Source: Lepidostoma basale (taxonomy: Eukaryota; Arthropoda; Insecta; Trichoptera; Lepidostomatidae). From it: a stretch of 64,000 bases of DNA. Location of the stretch: NCBI GenBank assembly GCA_022606425.2, contig JAHDVF020001319.1, positions 158,361-222,360 of the forward strand, written 5' to 3'. Made by a program: the position numbers and the translations under genes. Shown piece by piece: positions 21,571-32,112 of this stretch (its first letter is position 1; every line of letters starts with the position of its first letter). Below the pieces are notes generated by a model. It was not told where the DNA came from. It saw only the letters and a list, made by a program, of their open reading frames with translations, and searched no databases.

Positions 21571-22130
21571 ATGATGCATTAGGTGGCCCTTAGCATATAG
21601 GCAAAAAAGAATAAAATATTTTTCTAAGTCTCACCTTCAAATATTTTCCCTGAGGGCTAGAAGGTAACGTGTAATTTTTATTTATGTTAGTTAGTTAGTT
21701 AGTTTATAATTTACTAAAAATGAATGCTTAGAGCAATAAGGAAAATGGCTCCAATAGTATTTACCAATAGTTTTATAATAGTTTTTCTTTTGCTCCTTAT
21801 CTTGTGTTAAAATATTGTAGTGTTATAGCATATGCTTCACATCTCTTTCTGCGATGTTATTTATAACTCAAATGCTTCTGACTACTGTAAGGCCATGTTG
21901 ATAATCATGAAGAGAATTCCAGTTCGCAGGATCACGACCAATAAAATCAAACGATATTTTATGCCGCTTAAAAAAACCAGTGTGCTTTTTGAGACAAAGT
22001 TATATAATAATAATATATTATATTAATTCTATGAGTATATTTCCTTTAAACAAAAATAGAGACACCTGGAGCCACAATTAGTTGATTATTTTTCATTAAA
22101 TGTTCTGGTCATCTATACTTTTTGTTCAAC

Positions 22131-22300
22131 AGGGATGGTATCATCAAAAAATGCTAAAGCCACGATTTCTTCAGTAGACACCGCATTTGTGCACTCTATG
22201 TCCTTACCGTTATTGTTTACAATAAATTGATCAATAATATTTCCATTTTCAAATGTAGGCTTCTTCAAATATTCCTCATTTTCTTCTGTCCTTTGCGACT
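22131..22300 (-). pseudogene. Orphan coding-like fragment
   Basis: The - strand frame ending at a TAG near 22131 reads KKPTFENGNIIDQFIVNNNG and VSTEEIVALAFFDDTIPVEQ. It is acidic and protein-like but I cannot name it. It may be the far end of the transposase-like pseudogene at 22826-23226, separated from it by a LINE C fragment and a MITE. Confidence 0.35.
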
Positions 22301-22324
22301 CTTATTTATCTTAATTACCCAACT

Positions 22325-22579
22325 GGAATTATTTGGGCTTGTGGGGTTGACCGATGTTCCTTTTTACCTCTCATGGCCTTCACGTCAATTCTCTGGGTGC
22401 CCATCTATGTGTTCCATGTCTAATGATATGTCGAAACACGGTCCATCACATCGCAAGTTTTGTCCAGGGTTTTATTTCGGTATTGGGAATTTCATCCCTC
22501 AGACATAAGTTAAGCATTTGTCTCTCCATAGTCCATTGTATGCATTTCAGCTTGTCCATGATATTGTCTACCTATCAGT
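22325..22579 (-). mobile_element. LINE C fragment, frame-broken
   Basis: The - strand reads KLKCIQWTMERQMLNLCLRD, EIPNTEIKPWTKL, then RHGTHRWAPREL, matching the pattern RAMERxMLxxxLRDxIxNxEI...WTK seen in LINE tails. Stops interrupt it. Confidence 0.6.
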
Positions 22580-22587
22580 ATGATTGG

Positions 22588-22815
22588 CAGTGGCGGTACT
22601 CCCATAGAAGCCCAGGAGACCGGCTTGCGTAGGAAATTTTGAATCAAAACCCCCAAATCTATGCCCCCGCATAAACCAACAACCCACCAAATCACCTTCC
22701 AACAATGTTCCCATCAGACGTAAGAGGAATAGCCACAAGACCTGAACCTCTGTAAGCCAGAAGAGTCAAAATTTCTTACGCAAGCTTCTAGGCTTCTATG
22801 GGAGTACCGCCACTG
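22588..22815. mobile_element. hAT-like MITE with long TIRs
   Basis: Inverted repeats of about 50 bp start CAGTGGCGGTACTCCCATAG and are mirrored at the right end. They are flanked by ATGATTGG (22580-22587) and ATGATTAG (22816-22823), an 8-bp TSD with one mismatch, as expected for hAT elements. There is no transposase. Confidence 0.8.
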
Positions 22816-22825
22816 ATGATTAGAA

Positions 22826-23226
22826 ATATCTTTATTAGCCCAAGCTTGTTGAAAACATTGAAAAATTCCTGGTTCGTGTCCAGACGACGTAGAAATGCAT
22901 GCTTCAAAAACCGAATTTAAAACCAATTTATATGTATGGTGTCTGCAAGGTAGGTATTAGAGATCTATTTCCAGTTTCCATTTTAAGAAAACTTCCTTTA
23001 TTTGACGCACTGGTGTTACAACACAAGGGTTTCATTTTATCAAAACAATATTTCCAGAAAGCAAATTGTAAAAAGTTACTGCCATGTCGTCTCCACTATA
23101 AGAAGCCAATTCAGCGACTCCTAAACGATGATCTTGACCGCTAGCGGAAATAATAAGCTTTTCAACCTTCATGCTTCTAGTTATTGCTCTAATCAGCTTC
23201 CAATTCCAGTGGATGGTAGTTAACAA
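22826..23226 (-). pseudogene. Transposase-like gene fragment (CRHH family), broken
   Basis: On the - strand one frame reads TIHWNWKLIRAITRSMKVEK, LIISASGQDHRLGVAELASY. After a stop and frame change, CRHHTYKLVLNSVFEACIST and GHEPGIFQCFQQAW follow. I recognise the order (IHWDGKL...VERL...SG...LLGV, then CRHH.YE.VL..VFE....SSGPE...F..F...W) from a widespread family of uncharacterised, transposase-like proteins of invertebrates. The name is uncertain. It is disabled by stops and truncated by the MITE at its 3' side. Confidence 0.5.
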
Positions 23227-23374
23227 TAACTAAAAATAACCCATTAATTACTTGTTTATTAGAAGGTAATTTGGTACCGAATATTTTTTTTTTCTCTTTC
23301 AATCAGATACATATGAATGAAAAGATTACCAATTTGTGCAATTTTTAACAAACTATTCAATTGTAAAATCACCA

Positions 23375-23689
23375 ACTTAATTAAAAAAACAACTAACCTG
23401 TTTCGGACAGATCAGTGATATAAATATTACACTTATTTTAATTATTTTTTTCATTAATGTGGTCAATTTTGACAGATATTAAAATGATATATTTCGGAAC
23501 GTTTATGTTTTTGTTACAAAAAATAGTTTGAATAAATTTAAAGTAATAATTGAAAATTCTTATAAGGTCCAGGTAAAGTAAATAAATCAATTATTGGACT
23601 TGACGTTATATTTATTTGATTATTTATAATATCTTATATTCAATTGCTTTTTTAATTTCTAAAATTTCGAGATTATTCAAAGTTATATA
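23375..23689. repeat. Half copy of foldback element Q
   Basis: It shares CCTGTTTCGGACA, TTTCGGAACGTTTATG, TTATAAGGTCCAGGTAA and TTATTTGATTATTTATAAT with the left arm of Q at 41030-42150. The - strand GAAAC core is kept but its stem is partly deleted. A mariner-like element begins at the point where the other arm would start. Confidence 0.6.
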
Positions 23690-24434
23690 GGTGTCCCAAA
23701 ATTAAAGCAAGATTTGAATTAAATAGAAAACACAGTATTTACTCTTTCATTGCTTTTTTTGTTGAATCACAGAGTACATAGTATAGGGTTATTTATGAAA
23801 TAACACATCGGGCTAATGGCCTCCACGGCTTTGCTGGCCTATACGCACTCTTTTATCGATAATTTTTATGACCATTTTGAATAAATGTGGCTGAATTTCG
23901 TTGATACGGTTTTTAATTTCCTCCTGTAATGCACGGATGGTTGCGGGCTTGTTGACATAGACCTTTAATTTCAAATAACCCTATAAAAATAAATCTAATG
24001 GTGTTAAATAACACGATCTAGAGAGCCAATTCTGATCACCGAAACGAGAGGGTACAGACAAACGAATTTTCACCAACATTCTCACACACTTTTTCGATAT
24101 TGACATTTGAACGGCTTGTTTTTGGACGACCAGTGCGTTAAGCGTCTCCAACTGATCCAGTCTCCCTGAATTTTTCAATCAATCTCTTCACAGTTGACGA
24201 AGTTTAAACACTATTCCGATCATACTTTGTATGAAACATTCGATCTGCGGCCGCCAAAATTTCATTACTTTTGAGATATTGTTCAATTATGAAAATACGT
24301 TGTTGTAACGTGTAACGCTCCAATTTTTAATAACCCTAAACTATCAGCTACCAAATTGCTTTATTTCGTTGTTGCCAACAATTTACTACACCAAAGGCGG
24401 CAAATTCAAATCTTGCTTAAATTTTGGGACATCC
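23690..24434 (-). mobile_element. mariner/Tc1-type element, internally deleted
   Basis: Inverted repeats GGTGTCCCAAAATTAAAGCA and its near-complement (ending GGGACATCC) bound 745 bp flanked by TA. On the - strand the remnant encodes an N-terminal helix-turn-helix region (IIEQYLKSNEILAAADRMF, TVKRLIEKFRETGSVGD, RTGRPKTSRSNVNIEKV). It then jumps to the C-terminal TPLDLFLWGYL-like box and VNKPATIRALQEEIKN-like end. The catalytic middle with the first acidic residues is gone, so the copy is non-autonomous. Confidence 0.8.
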
Positions 24435-24797
24435 TATATTTCTATTACTTAAATGTTAAATTTCAACGCCATTATTCTTGAAAGAATGATCTTTTTAATT
24501 AGATGGTTTGCGAAAATATAATTTCAAAACAATTTCCACGTGACATTAGACCCGAGATTTATAAAAATTAAAATTTAGGTAAATTAATGAAAAATAATAA
24601 AGACAAGGAAGATAAATTTATATAATCGGGAGTTTATAAAATGAAATGTTATGATTTCTCATATTTTTATATAAGAAAAACAAGGCGTAACTTTAAATAA
24701 CGAATAAAAGAGCACATAAGATGTCTCTCTAAAATAACTTTTCTGAATTGTTCAATGAATCCGCAATACAAAGGTATGGCGAACATAGAAGAAAATA

Positions 24798-25236
24798 AAC
24801 TAACTAACCATCACGCCGTCTCCCCGAAGGGGTAGGCAGAAAGAATGGACTGCCGCACTTTTCTTTCCTGACATATTTCTCTCGCTTCCTCAACATTCAT
24901 ACATCGTGTCATGCGCGCGCGTCGATTTCTCTGACTCCTCATATGGCCGACATTCAATATTTGATTTATTTGATCGCGCCACGTTTTCCTCGGTCTTCCT
25001 CTATTTCTGGTTCCATTTACATCATTAACATATAATTTTTTACCATTCTTTCTTCATTCATTCTTTCCATATGCCCAAACCATCTTAATGATCCTTTCAT
25101 TATTTTGTTCATGACACCATAATTCGCACCGCATTCACTTCTTATATTTTCATTCGACACTATCATACACAGAGTATCCACACATTCGTGTAAGAGATCT
25201 CATTTCTACTGCATTTATTCTACTTTCATCCTTCTT
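24798..25236 (-). mobile_element. LINE A1 tail with TSD
   Basis: It covers the last 430 bp of A1, from ILLSS/KKDES at the right end to the TTAG tail at 24798. A 12-bp TSD (TAGAAGAAAATA) lies at 24786-24797 and 25237-25248. From 25249 to 25685 no gene is supported. Confidence 0.85.
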
Positions 25237-25689
25237 TAGAAGAAAATATATGAATATTATTAAGTTTATTAACGTGCATACTAAAATATTAATTTTTTTC
25301 TGATAAATTTCTGAAAAAAAGATTTTTTTGTATAAATGACGACCTTCACAGCCTCTAGGGCATCACTTAAAATTATTGGAATGGCCAACTTTTTTTCTGG
25401 CATTAGTTTGGAACAGTTGGAGTAATGAAATATAGAACTGTAGTGTGCAGTATCGCACTTAGTTTGATATATATTTTTAGTACTTAATGCCTATTTTATT
25501 CCAACAATTTATTTTATTTTAATCTTCTTACATTTTTCTATTGATAAAATATTTAATTCACTTGCATCCGAGAGATTTCATTTCAAAGATGTATTTGTTT
25601 TATTCCTTTATATTATAACAACCACAAGACTTAAAGTATAATAATTTTAATTTCCAGCTAAATAATTTTACTTATATTTATAATTCGGG

Positions 25690-26080
25690 GTTCGAATTGT
25701 CAGTAGGGTCGCAGCGAGTCACATCTTGCTGGAGGGTGTGATTCTATAAAATGCTGCGAAACGCCCAGTTGCATTCCACCGGCAACACTACTGACTGGTC
25801 CAACTCGTTAGCGTCCCTGTCGCGAACCCCGGGCAATGGGATCACACTCATAACCGTGTGATCACAACAGATAACGAGGGGATGAAAGGCGAGTTTCTGG
25901 CGCCTCCAAACCAGATGCAACCAGCTAAGGGCAGGTAATCCCGACAGAAAAATCCACCAGAGAAGGCAACGGGAAACCACTGTGGTCACCTTTTCCCAGG
26001 AATCACTATGGCGAATACCTTTGCTGTAGTGATCGCCAAAGTTGGGGGGACCTGGCACGGCACCAAAAAAAGAAGAATAA
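25690..26080 (+). mobile_element. Non-autonomous retroposon candidate with LINE E tail
   Basis: The last 45 bp (GTGATCGCCAAAGTTGGGGG ... GGCACC, then AAAGAAGAA) match the 3' end of LINE E at 13364 and 11790. The upstream 340 bp (ACCCCGGGCAATGGGATCAC, GAGGGGATGAAAGGCG, AGGCAACGGGAAACC) do not match the E coding tail. The open frame on the other strand is not convincing. From 26081 to 26780 the DNA is AT-rich. Confidence 0.5.
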
Positions 26081-26784
26081 TATTTATAAATTGTCGACAT
26101 AGAATCTAGTAAAAAAAAATTAAATCTACATCACTGGTCGCCAATGCTTATAATATTATTCTTGGTTCTATCTTAGAATATAATATTATCTCGTTTGAAT
26201 ATCAACGGGACGGTTTCGCTCGTTGATTAACAATAAAATTATGGATATTACATTACTTTAAATCAATTCGGCATAATGCTTACAGAATCATAGAATATTA
26301 AACACGGCATTAGCGTCATTATTTACTGCCCATTATTTTTATGAATATGATTATTACTTTTATAATATATATTTTGTAAGAGATTTCGACCAATTTTTTT
26401 ACCAATTTCTCCAATAAAGCAAACGAATTTTAACTAAAAATATTCACAAACATTCTTTTTAGGAAACATACGGATACTTAAAAGTGATTTATTTATCGAT
26501 TTTTTTTTACATACGTTTATTTTTATTTAGATTAAAATAAAACTGTTTTATAATAAATCTAATACAATTTTTTTTCATTCACTAGACTACACTGGAAATT
26601 TCAAAGATCAAAGTATCAAAAATGAAGCCGTAAAATAGGTTTTATCAACTTTATGGCTTTGTATTGTGTTTTGAGGATGGTACATTTTAGAAGGCATATA
26701 AAGAAGAAAGAATTTAAAAGATAACCCATAGTAAGAGCTATAAAAATGTTAACAGATATATATTTTTTAAGTAGTAGCAGGTGA

Positions 26785-27312
26785 ATAATGAAAACAAAAA
26801 AAAAATGATAAAAAGTTTCTTTATTATTATGTATTTAGTGTGCTTCCACTTGTGTTTATGTTCGACCGGTTTCAGGAGCTTGCTGCTATCTTATGGTACC
26901 TACATCAACATTTATTTGGTTTATATAATAAATGATAGTGATAGGATACAACTTAATAACAGTAATACATTATTTAATTGTATCTCAATAGAGACGAAGA
27001 TGCAAATTGGAAACTGAATATGGTTGATCAAGGAATTGATAACCCACGGTGGGTGAAATCCAGTATTCGTATACAAGTATAAGTAAACATTCACAAAAAA
27101 AATATAGTAATACATTATTTATAATCAGGAAAAAAAAAGTTTAACTCCCACCACTATCATTTATTATATAAACCAAATAAATTTTGATGTAGGTACCAGA
27201 AGATGGCAGCGAGCCGCCGAAACCGGTCGAACATAAACACAAGTGGAAACACACTAAATACATAATAATAAAGAAATTTTGTGTACAATTTTTTTGGTTT
27301 CATTATTTAAAA
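26785..27312. mobile_element. Foldback element with 160-bp inverted arms
   Basis: The left arm 26785-26945 (ATAATGAAAACAAAA..., TTCGACCGGTTTCAGG) is the complement of the right arm 27148-27312. Each arm carries the core. On the + strand in the right arm, CAGAAGA at 27197-27203 is followed by T, a GGC...GCC stem, GAAAC at 27219-27223 and GTC at 27226-27228. The middle 200 bp are AT-rich. No protein is encoded. Confidence 0.75.
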
Positions 27313-27416
27313 TGAACTGCTACCAAGAAATTTCAATTAGAAACATTAATTATAAGTAGCAGTTGATTTCATTTTATTATTCTTTTCTATCTCCCCGTTG
27401 CGTAGAGGGTATAGAG

Positions 27417-27739
27417 CAGTGGTTCCCAAATTTGTTTGTTCCATGGACCCCCTGCTGATTTATTTTATTTTGTGCAGACCCCCTGGATGAGAATGAGCAA
27501 AAAAAGGTCGCCGTAAACCTTGCGTGGACCCCCTGACATTGTTCAGGGACCCCCAAATCAATTTCAATTTTCCACGGACCCCCTGAATGAGAATGAGCTA
27601 AAAAAAAGGTCGCCGTAAACCTTGTGCGGACCCATTGACGTTGATAAGGGACCCCCAAATCAATTTTAATTTTCCACGGACCCCCTGAATGATCCCTGGG
27701 ACCCCTGGGGGTCCGTACGGACCACTGTGGGAACCACTG
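27417..27739. mobile_element. hAT-like MITE with internal tandem duplication
   Basis: The termini CAGTGGTTCCCAAA and GTGGGAACCACTG are inverted repeats of the hAT type. An internal unit of about 100 bp, containing ATGAGAATGAGC, AAAAGGTCGCCGTAAACCTT and CCCCAAATCAATTT, occurs twice. No matching 8-bp TSD is evident (GTATAGAG versus GCCTGGAA). An open frame on the - strand only follows the repeat. Confidence 0.7.
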
Positions 27740-27935
27740 GCCTGGAAGATCCATTTCCACCCAACTCTATCGCACGCCTGATGCCTTACTCCTTTCTAAG
27801 TGAGGCCTGCTACCTTAATCTCGTCGTGCATGGTTCTTCTCCAGGTGGTTTTAATTCTGACTCGCATTCTCTTCCCACTCACGGGGGACCAGTCTAGTTA
27901 AATACAAAGCGATGACACATATTTATAATTATTTT

Positions 27936-28122
27936 GTAGAAGAGCAATGATATTGATTCTCTTGACATTTGATAGGTTGCTAATCCATAGCCATTTTATT
28001 GTCACGTGAATTCTACACCAGACCAAAGACAGTGTGACAAAACACTGCCATCGCCGGGAATCGGACACGGGGCCTTCGGTGTGGAAGTAAAAGCACTTAC
28101 CACTCGGCCACGAAGGTTTTAA
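27936..28122 (-). mobile_element. SINE K (tRNA-derived)
   Basis: The - strand begins with the tRNA-like head CTTCGTGGCCGAGTGGTAAG (A box) and has a mutated B box. It continues with the body GACAGTG...GTGTAGAATTCACGTGAC and ends GTCAAGAGAATCAATATC. It is one of seven copies here. Confidence 0.75.
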
Positions 28123-28384
28123 GGCCAAGAAATTTATAATCACCTGGAGAATTTTGATGACGTCCGTGAGAAGTTTACGCTTTGATAAATATTTGCCATT
28201 TGAACTTTTTGGAAATTATTAAAAGGACATACAGGACGAAGTTTATTTAAAGCCCTTTTTGACTGTGTCATCCTATTATATGCCCCCTGAGCCTGCTATT
28301 TTAATAACGAGATGGCAAACGTTGAGTTATGCCGACGTGATGGTTCAGGTCAACCTTCCACCGTAGTTGCGGTCACACTGCATA

Positions 28385-28795
28385 TCTCTTTATCCATTTC
28401 TTTAAAATTAATCAGGAGATATTTCGAGAACTCGGCCGTGCTAGAGGGCGTTGGTCTTTTGTCTCTGATAGATTTCTCTGACAGCGACAGCACAGATTGT
28501 TTTACCTACCGGCTACCAGAACCAATCTGCCTCTGGTGACACCGGTGGGAAGAACAATTAGTCTGCTAAACGCGGTCTTCTCGGAGATCGACGTCTTTCA
28601 TATTAGTGAAGGTACGTTCAGGAGACCAATACTTTTGTTAAAGTTGACTTTAGAAAGTATCTTCGTCTTCCTAATGTCGAACCATCTCTAATGCGTTCCT
28701 GGTACTATGTTGTATTTTTATAATATTTTACCTGTACTCAATACCCTGTTTGTAATGTCTTTTGAGTTAATAAATTGATATGATTTCATTTGATT
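28385..28795 (+). mobile_element. LINE I tail
   Basis: Broken frames give LIRRYFENSAVLEGVGLLSL, TNLPLVTPVGRTISLLNAVF, SEIDVFHISEGTFRRPILLL, then the ending GAGTTAATAAATTGATATGA and a GATTTCATTTGATT tail. Confidence 0.8.
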
Positions 28796-28801
28796 AACGG
28801 T

Positions 28802-28925
28802 TCATGGTATCCAAGTCAGCAGTTTTTTGTCCATTTTTCGTTCGAATTTCTTGCTACGTGACCAGCCGTTTGTTTGGACAATGTAATGGTTGCGAGGCCA
28901 TAAGTGGCAACCAGCAGAAAACAAA
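28802..28925 (-). mobile_element. LINE B fragment
   Basis: CATGGTATCCAAGTCAGCAG through GTAATGGTTGCGAGGCCATAAG is the complement of the LINE B GLETV.LSKQ / GHVARSS / DEKWTK region with an internal deletion. Confidence 0.65.
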
Positions 28926-28937
28926 CTTGCTCGTATT

Positions 28938-29175
28938 TATCTTCTTCTTCTTCGATGGCCCTACAGCTCATATCGAGCCTTAGCCGCCAGTATTCTTCGC
29001 CTCCAACTCCTCCTGTCCTCCGCTTCGACCCTCCACTCTGACACTCGTAACAAGCTTGCCCCATCTCTCCCAACTTCATCCTCCCATCGCAGCCATGGTC
29101 GTCCAATTGGTCTTCTACCACCGCCATTCACAGGTCCCAGAATTCTGCGCAGCACCCTTCTCTCAAAAGTATCTA
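28938..29175 (-). mobile_element. LINE H tail
   Basis: The - strand carries RRILGPVNGGGRRPIGRPWL and RWEDEVGRDGASLLRVSEW, with a (GAA)n tail at 28938-28955. It is the counterpart of the copy at 2289-2691. From 29176 to 29600 nothing is recognised. Confidence 0.75.
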
Positions 29176-29699
29176 GTCGTCATTCTTCTTTCGATTTCCT
29201 TGTGATCTTCGTTTTCTTTTGTTATAGACGAGCCCAGGTAAATGAAGTACGTATTTATACACATGGTTTATCTGGTGCACATCTAACAGGATCGATTTAT
29301 ATTACATGCATAAACCAATATTCAAATAATTACATTGCATGCCCTATCGGATTTAATTAACTTCGAATCAGTTAATCAATTTATCGCAGATCCACGAACT
29401 TAATTGAATATCTTTTTATTGAATTACATGTTTACACGTGTACGGTTATGTTGCAAGTTTCAAAGGGTGGTGAAATAAATTGGGTCAGCGTGAACATTGC
29501 GACTAGTCTATCGATGCTAGCGTATTAGCTGATGAAATAATGTTTTTATTATTATTATAAATTTAACATTATAACAGCAACGTAAACGATATTTTATATT
29601 TATTTTTGTATTTTTTAAACAATAAAAAACCAAAACGTTTTTTCAATATTCCATTGTTTTGGCCGAAACACTATTATACTTCAACATTATTACTGTAAA

Positions 29700-29845
29700 A
29701 AATTAAAACACGTATAATATCACAATTTATTTTATTCCAAATTTATTGTAACATCTGATGATGCCAACATCGGTTGGCGAAACAGCAGTCGCGACACTCT
29801 CAGTCAATAAAAATAAATTGTGATATTATAAAAGTGTTTTTATAT
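29700..29845 (+). repeat. Palindromic element with hammerhead-like core
   Basis: The arms TATAATATCACAATTTATTT and its complement (ending at 29830) enclose CTGATGA (29755-29761), one T, a perfect 6-bp stem GCCAAC/GTTGGC with ATCG loop (29763-29778), GAAAC (29779-29783), AGCA and GTC. This is the best match to the hammerhead core in the window. The preceding 100 bp (CCATTGTTTTGGCCGAAACA) are a further repeat, also seen near 760-790. Confidence 0.65.
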
Positions 29846-29929
29846 TGTTGTTTTTATATTTCTTGAATAATAAAACTCCATTTTAATTATTCATATGAAT
29901 GAATTTGTTTGTTTTTAAAAGTTTTTTTA

Positions 29930-30025
29930 TGGGAATGATATTTGATAATGATTTAGCATGGAGAAACACGTCATCCCTATAAAATATAATAAAACTTCTG
30001 GTAAACAGACGTTTTAATTCGTATC
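29930..30025 (+). repeat. Palindromic element P fragment
   Basis: GATATTTGATAATG, GAAACACGTCATCCC and AATAAAACTTCTGGTAAACAG match one arm of P. Confidence 0.55.
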
Positions 30026-30109
30026 AATATATGTATACTATTTTTAAATTTAATAATTAATACAACTTTATGGTACACTACCAACGGTTTTGGTCCAAGT
30101 CAGGTTACA

Positions 30110-30180
30110 TGCGGAAGCAACTGGAGGAGCCATTTGTCCAGGAGTGGACGGGAATAGGCTGTAGAAGAAAGAGAAGAAAC
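30110..30180 (+). mobile_element. LINE B tail fragment
   Basis: GAGGAGCCATTTGTCCAGGA followed by GTGGACGGGAATAGGCTG is the end of LINE B with a GAAGAAA-like tail. Confidence 0.6.
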
Positions 30181-30483
30181 TCTATCAGGGTAACAATATA
30201 GGCTAGGCAAAATAAAAACTAAACTGGTTATGATCTAATAATGCTCTTAGATTCAAGCGAAACTAGTTGTCACTAAATAAAAGCAATACCGTGGTTAACC
30301 ATAATCTTTACATTTACGTTACACCTTAATCTTCGATTTGTTTCTTTATTTATAGTATTTTGTTCTAAACGGAATAAATTCCACAATTTTTTTTTAAATA
30401 CAGACAGTTAACTTAAATCTATGAACATTTTAAAAGTAACGGTAAAAATTAAGCCTTAATCGAGTTAATTCTGTGATCAGTCT

Positions 30484-30660
30484 TAAGAATACAGGTAAGT
30501 ATTGTATTAGGTTGTTAATAAAAGAAGGAAACTATTATAAATGAGAATACAGGTATGTTGAATAATAAAGAAAGGACACTATGAAATTTAAGAATACAGC
30601 TATAAAGATTATGATCGGGAGAAGTACAATTATAAGGTTAAGACTACAGGTATTACAGAA
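30484..30660. repeat. Imperfect repeats with AAGAATACAGGTAT motif
   Basis: The motif (A/T)AAGA(A/C)TACAG(G/C)TAT recurs at about 30486, 30544, 30590 and 30642, spaced 46-58 bp. It is a decayed tandem array. No gene is supported from 30181 to 30865. Confidence 0.35.
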
Positions 30661-30869
30661 TAATATATGAACTTCCAAATGAGAACAAAGAACTTATTCA
30701 AATTGACATAGAAACAGATACACATGAAGGTTCGAAAAATCACGAAAATTAATTTTAATAAACAAAGTACTTGAGATGAATAATGTGAACATGACTGACA
30801 ATTAGCTTAAGAATTTGAACTGGTTAACAAAATTAAGGGTTTGATAGATGTCTATACTATGTATTCAAT

Positions 30870-31145
30870 GAAGTGAAAGTGTTTTTTTTAATAATTAATT
30901 TTGACCAAGAAACTCAAAGCCTTTTGAAATGTGGATATATCGTAGAATGCTAAAAATATCACGGACAGAAAGAGTCACGAACGAGGAAGTACTGCAGAGA
31001 ATGAAGAAAGCAAAAGAAATTATCAAGACCATTAAGCGGGGGAAACTGGAATACATAATGAGAAACGATAAATATAAAGTGCTTCAACTGATTATCCAAT
31101 GTATATTTATTTACGAAGCGAAAAACGAAGTATCGAGAGAATAAG
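30870..31145 (+). mobile_element. LINE U C-terminal fragment
   Basis: A 71-codon frame (30929-31144) reads MWIYRRMLKISRTERVTNEE, VLQRMKKAKEIIKTIKRGKL and ends in a YEAKNEVSRE-like run. The pattern EMWxxRRMLxIxWT...N..VL is a LINE tail signature. It is seen once here. Confidence 0.65.
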
Positions 31146-31319
31146 TCAATCGAATAGAAAACATTTAAAAATAGTTTAGTTGCAGTACAACATCTCTATT
31201 TAGAGCTGCTGTATCAAAACTAAAAATAGCCAAGAGATTGTTCAATAAGTGAAAAATAAGAGCTAGAAGAATATTAAAAATAAATTTAAATACATTTTTC
31301 ATTGAACAAGATTGTACTT

Positions 31320-31800
31320 CGTTTAATTTTCATAATTCTCTGCAGCTTCGAAGAGACGGGTTTCTCATAACCCATTTCTTTCGGCTTATTAGGGGATATT
31401 TTGAAAACTCAGCCGTGCTGGAGGGTGTAGGTCTTTTTGTTCCCGACAGATATCTCCGACAGCGCCAGCATAGATTGTTTTACCTATCCGTCGCTAGAAC
31501 CAACCTGGCTCTGGTGACACCGGTGGGAAGAGCAATGAATCTGCTGAACGCGGTCTCCTCGGAAATCGACGTCTTTCATATCAGTGAAAGTACGTTCAGA
31601 AGGCAAATACTCTTAATTCTGGAGGGTATCCTGTCTTCCTAATGTTCAACCATCTCTCATGCGTTTCTGGTAGTATATTATTATTTTACCAATATATTAT
31701 TTTACCTGTTCTCAATAGATGCCTTAAAAATTAATTTTGTAATGTCTATTGATGAAATGAAATAAACTGATAAACTGATAAACTGATAAACTGATAATAT
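31320..31800 (+). mobile_element. LINE I tail with (TAAACTGA)n end
   Basis: It encodes LQLRRDGFLITHFFRLIRGY, FENSAVLEGVGLFVPDRYLR, NLALVTPVGRAMNLLNAVSS and EIDVFHISESTFRRQILLIL. The end carries four copies of the octamer TAAACTGA at 31763-31796. Confidence 0.85.
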
Positions 31801-31847
31801 ATTATTATTAATCCGAGTTTTTAATTTTTGGAAGGTTTTTGGCAGTT

Positions 31848-32112
31848 TAGATACCACGCTTGCCAGACGGGTTGGTATCTTTTAATTCAGCCGCCTCTAA
31901 CAAGATGTGGCAAAAGATGGGCACCCAGGATACTCAGTTGGAGACCATGGGCAAATAGACGAAGTGTCGAAAGGCCACCGATGAGATGGACCGATGATAT
32001 TGTCAAAAGGGTTGGAAAATCTTGGATAAAAAGGGGGCAGGATAGAGACGAGTGGAGGAAATTGGAAGAGGCCTTTATCCAGCAGTGGAGGGAAGAAGGC
32101 TAGCAAAAAGAA
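31848..32112 (+). mobile_element. LINE C tail
   Basis: The frame at 31828-32103 reads RCGKRWAPRILSWRPWANRR, SVERPPMRWTDDIVKRVGKS and EEAFIQQWREEG, then a stop and an AAAAAGAAGA tail. The preceding CACGCTTGCCAGACGGGTTGG block also occurs at 39226-39246. From 32120 to 33260 the DNA is AT-rich and unassigned. Confidence 0.8.

Noticed and set aside
27377..27760. 127-codon - strand gene
   Set aside because: It is read entirely through the duplicated core of a hAT-like MITE.
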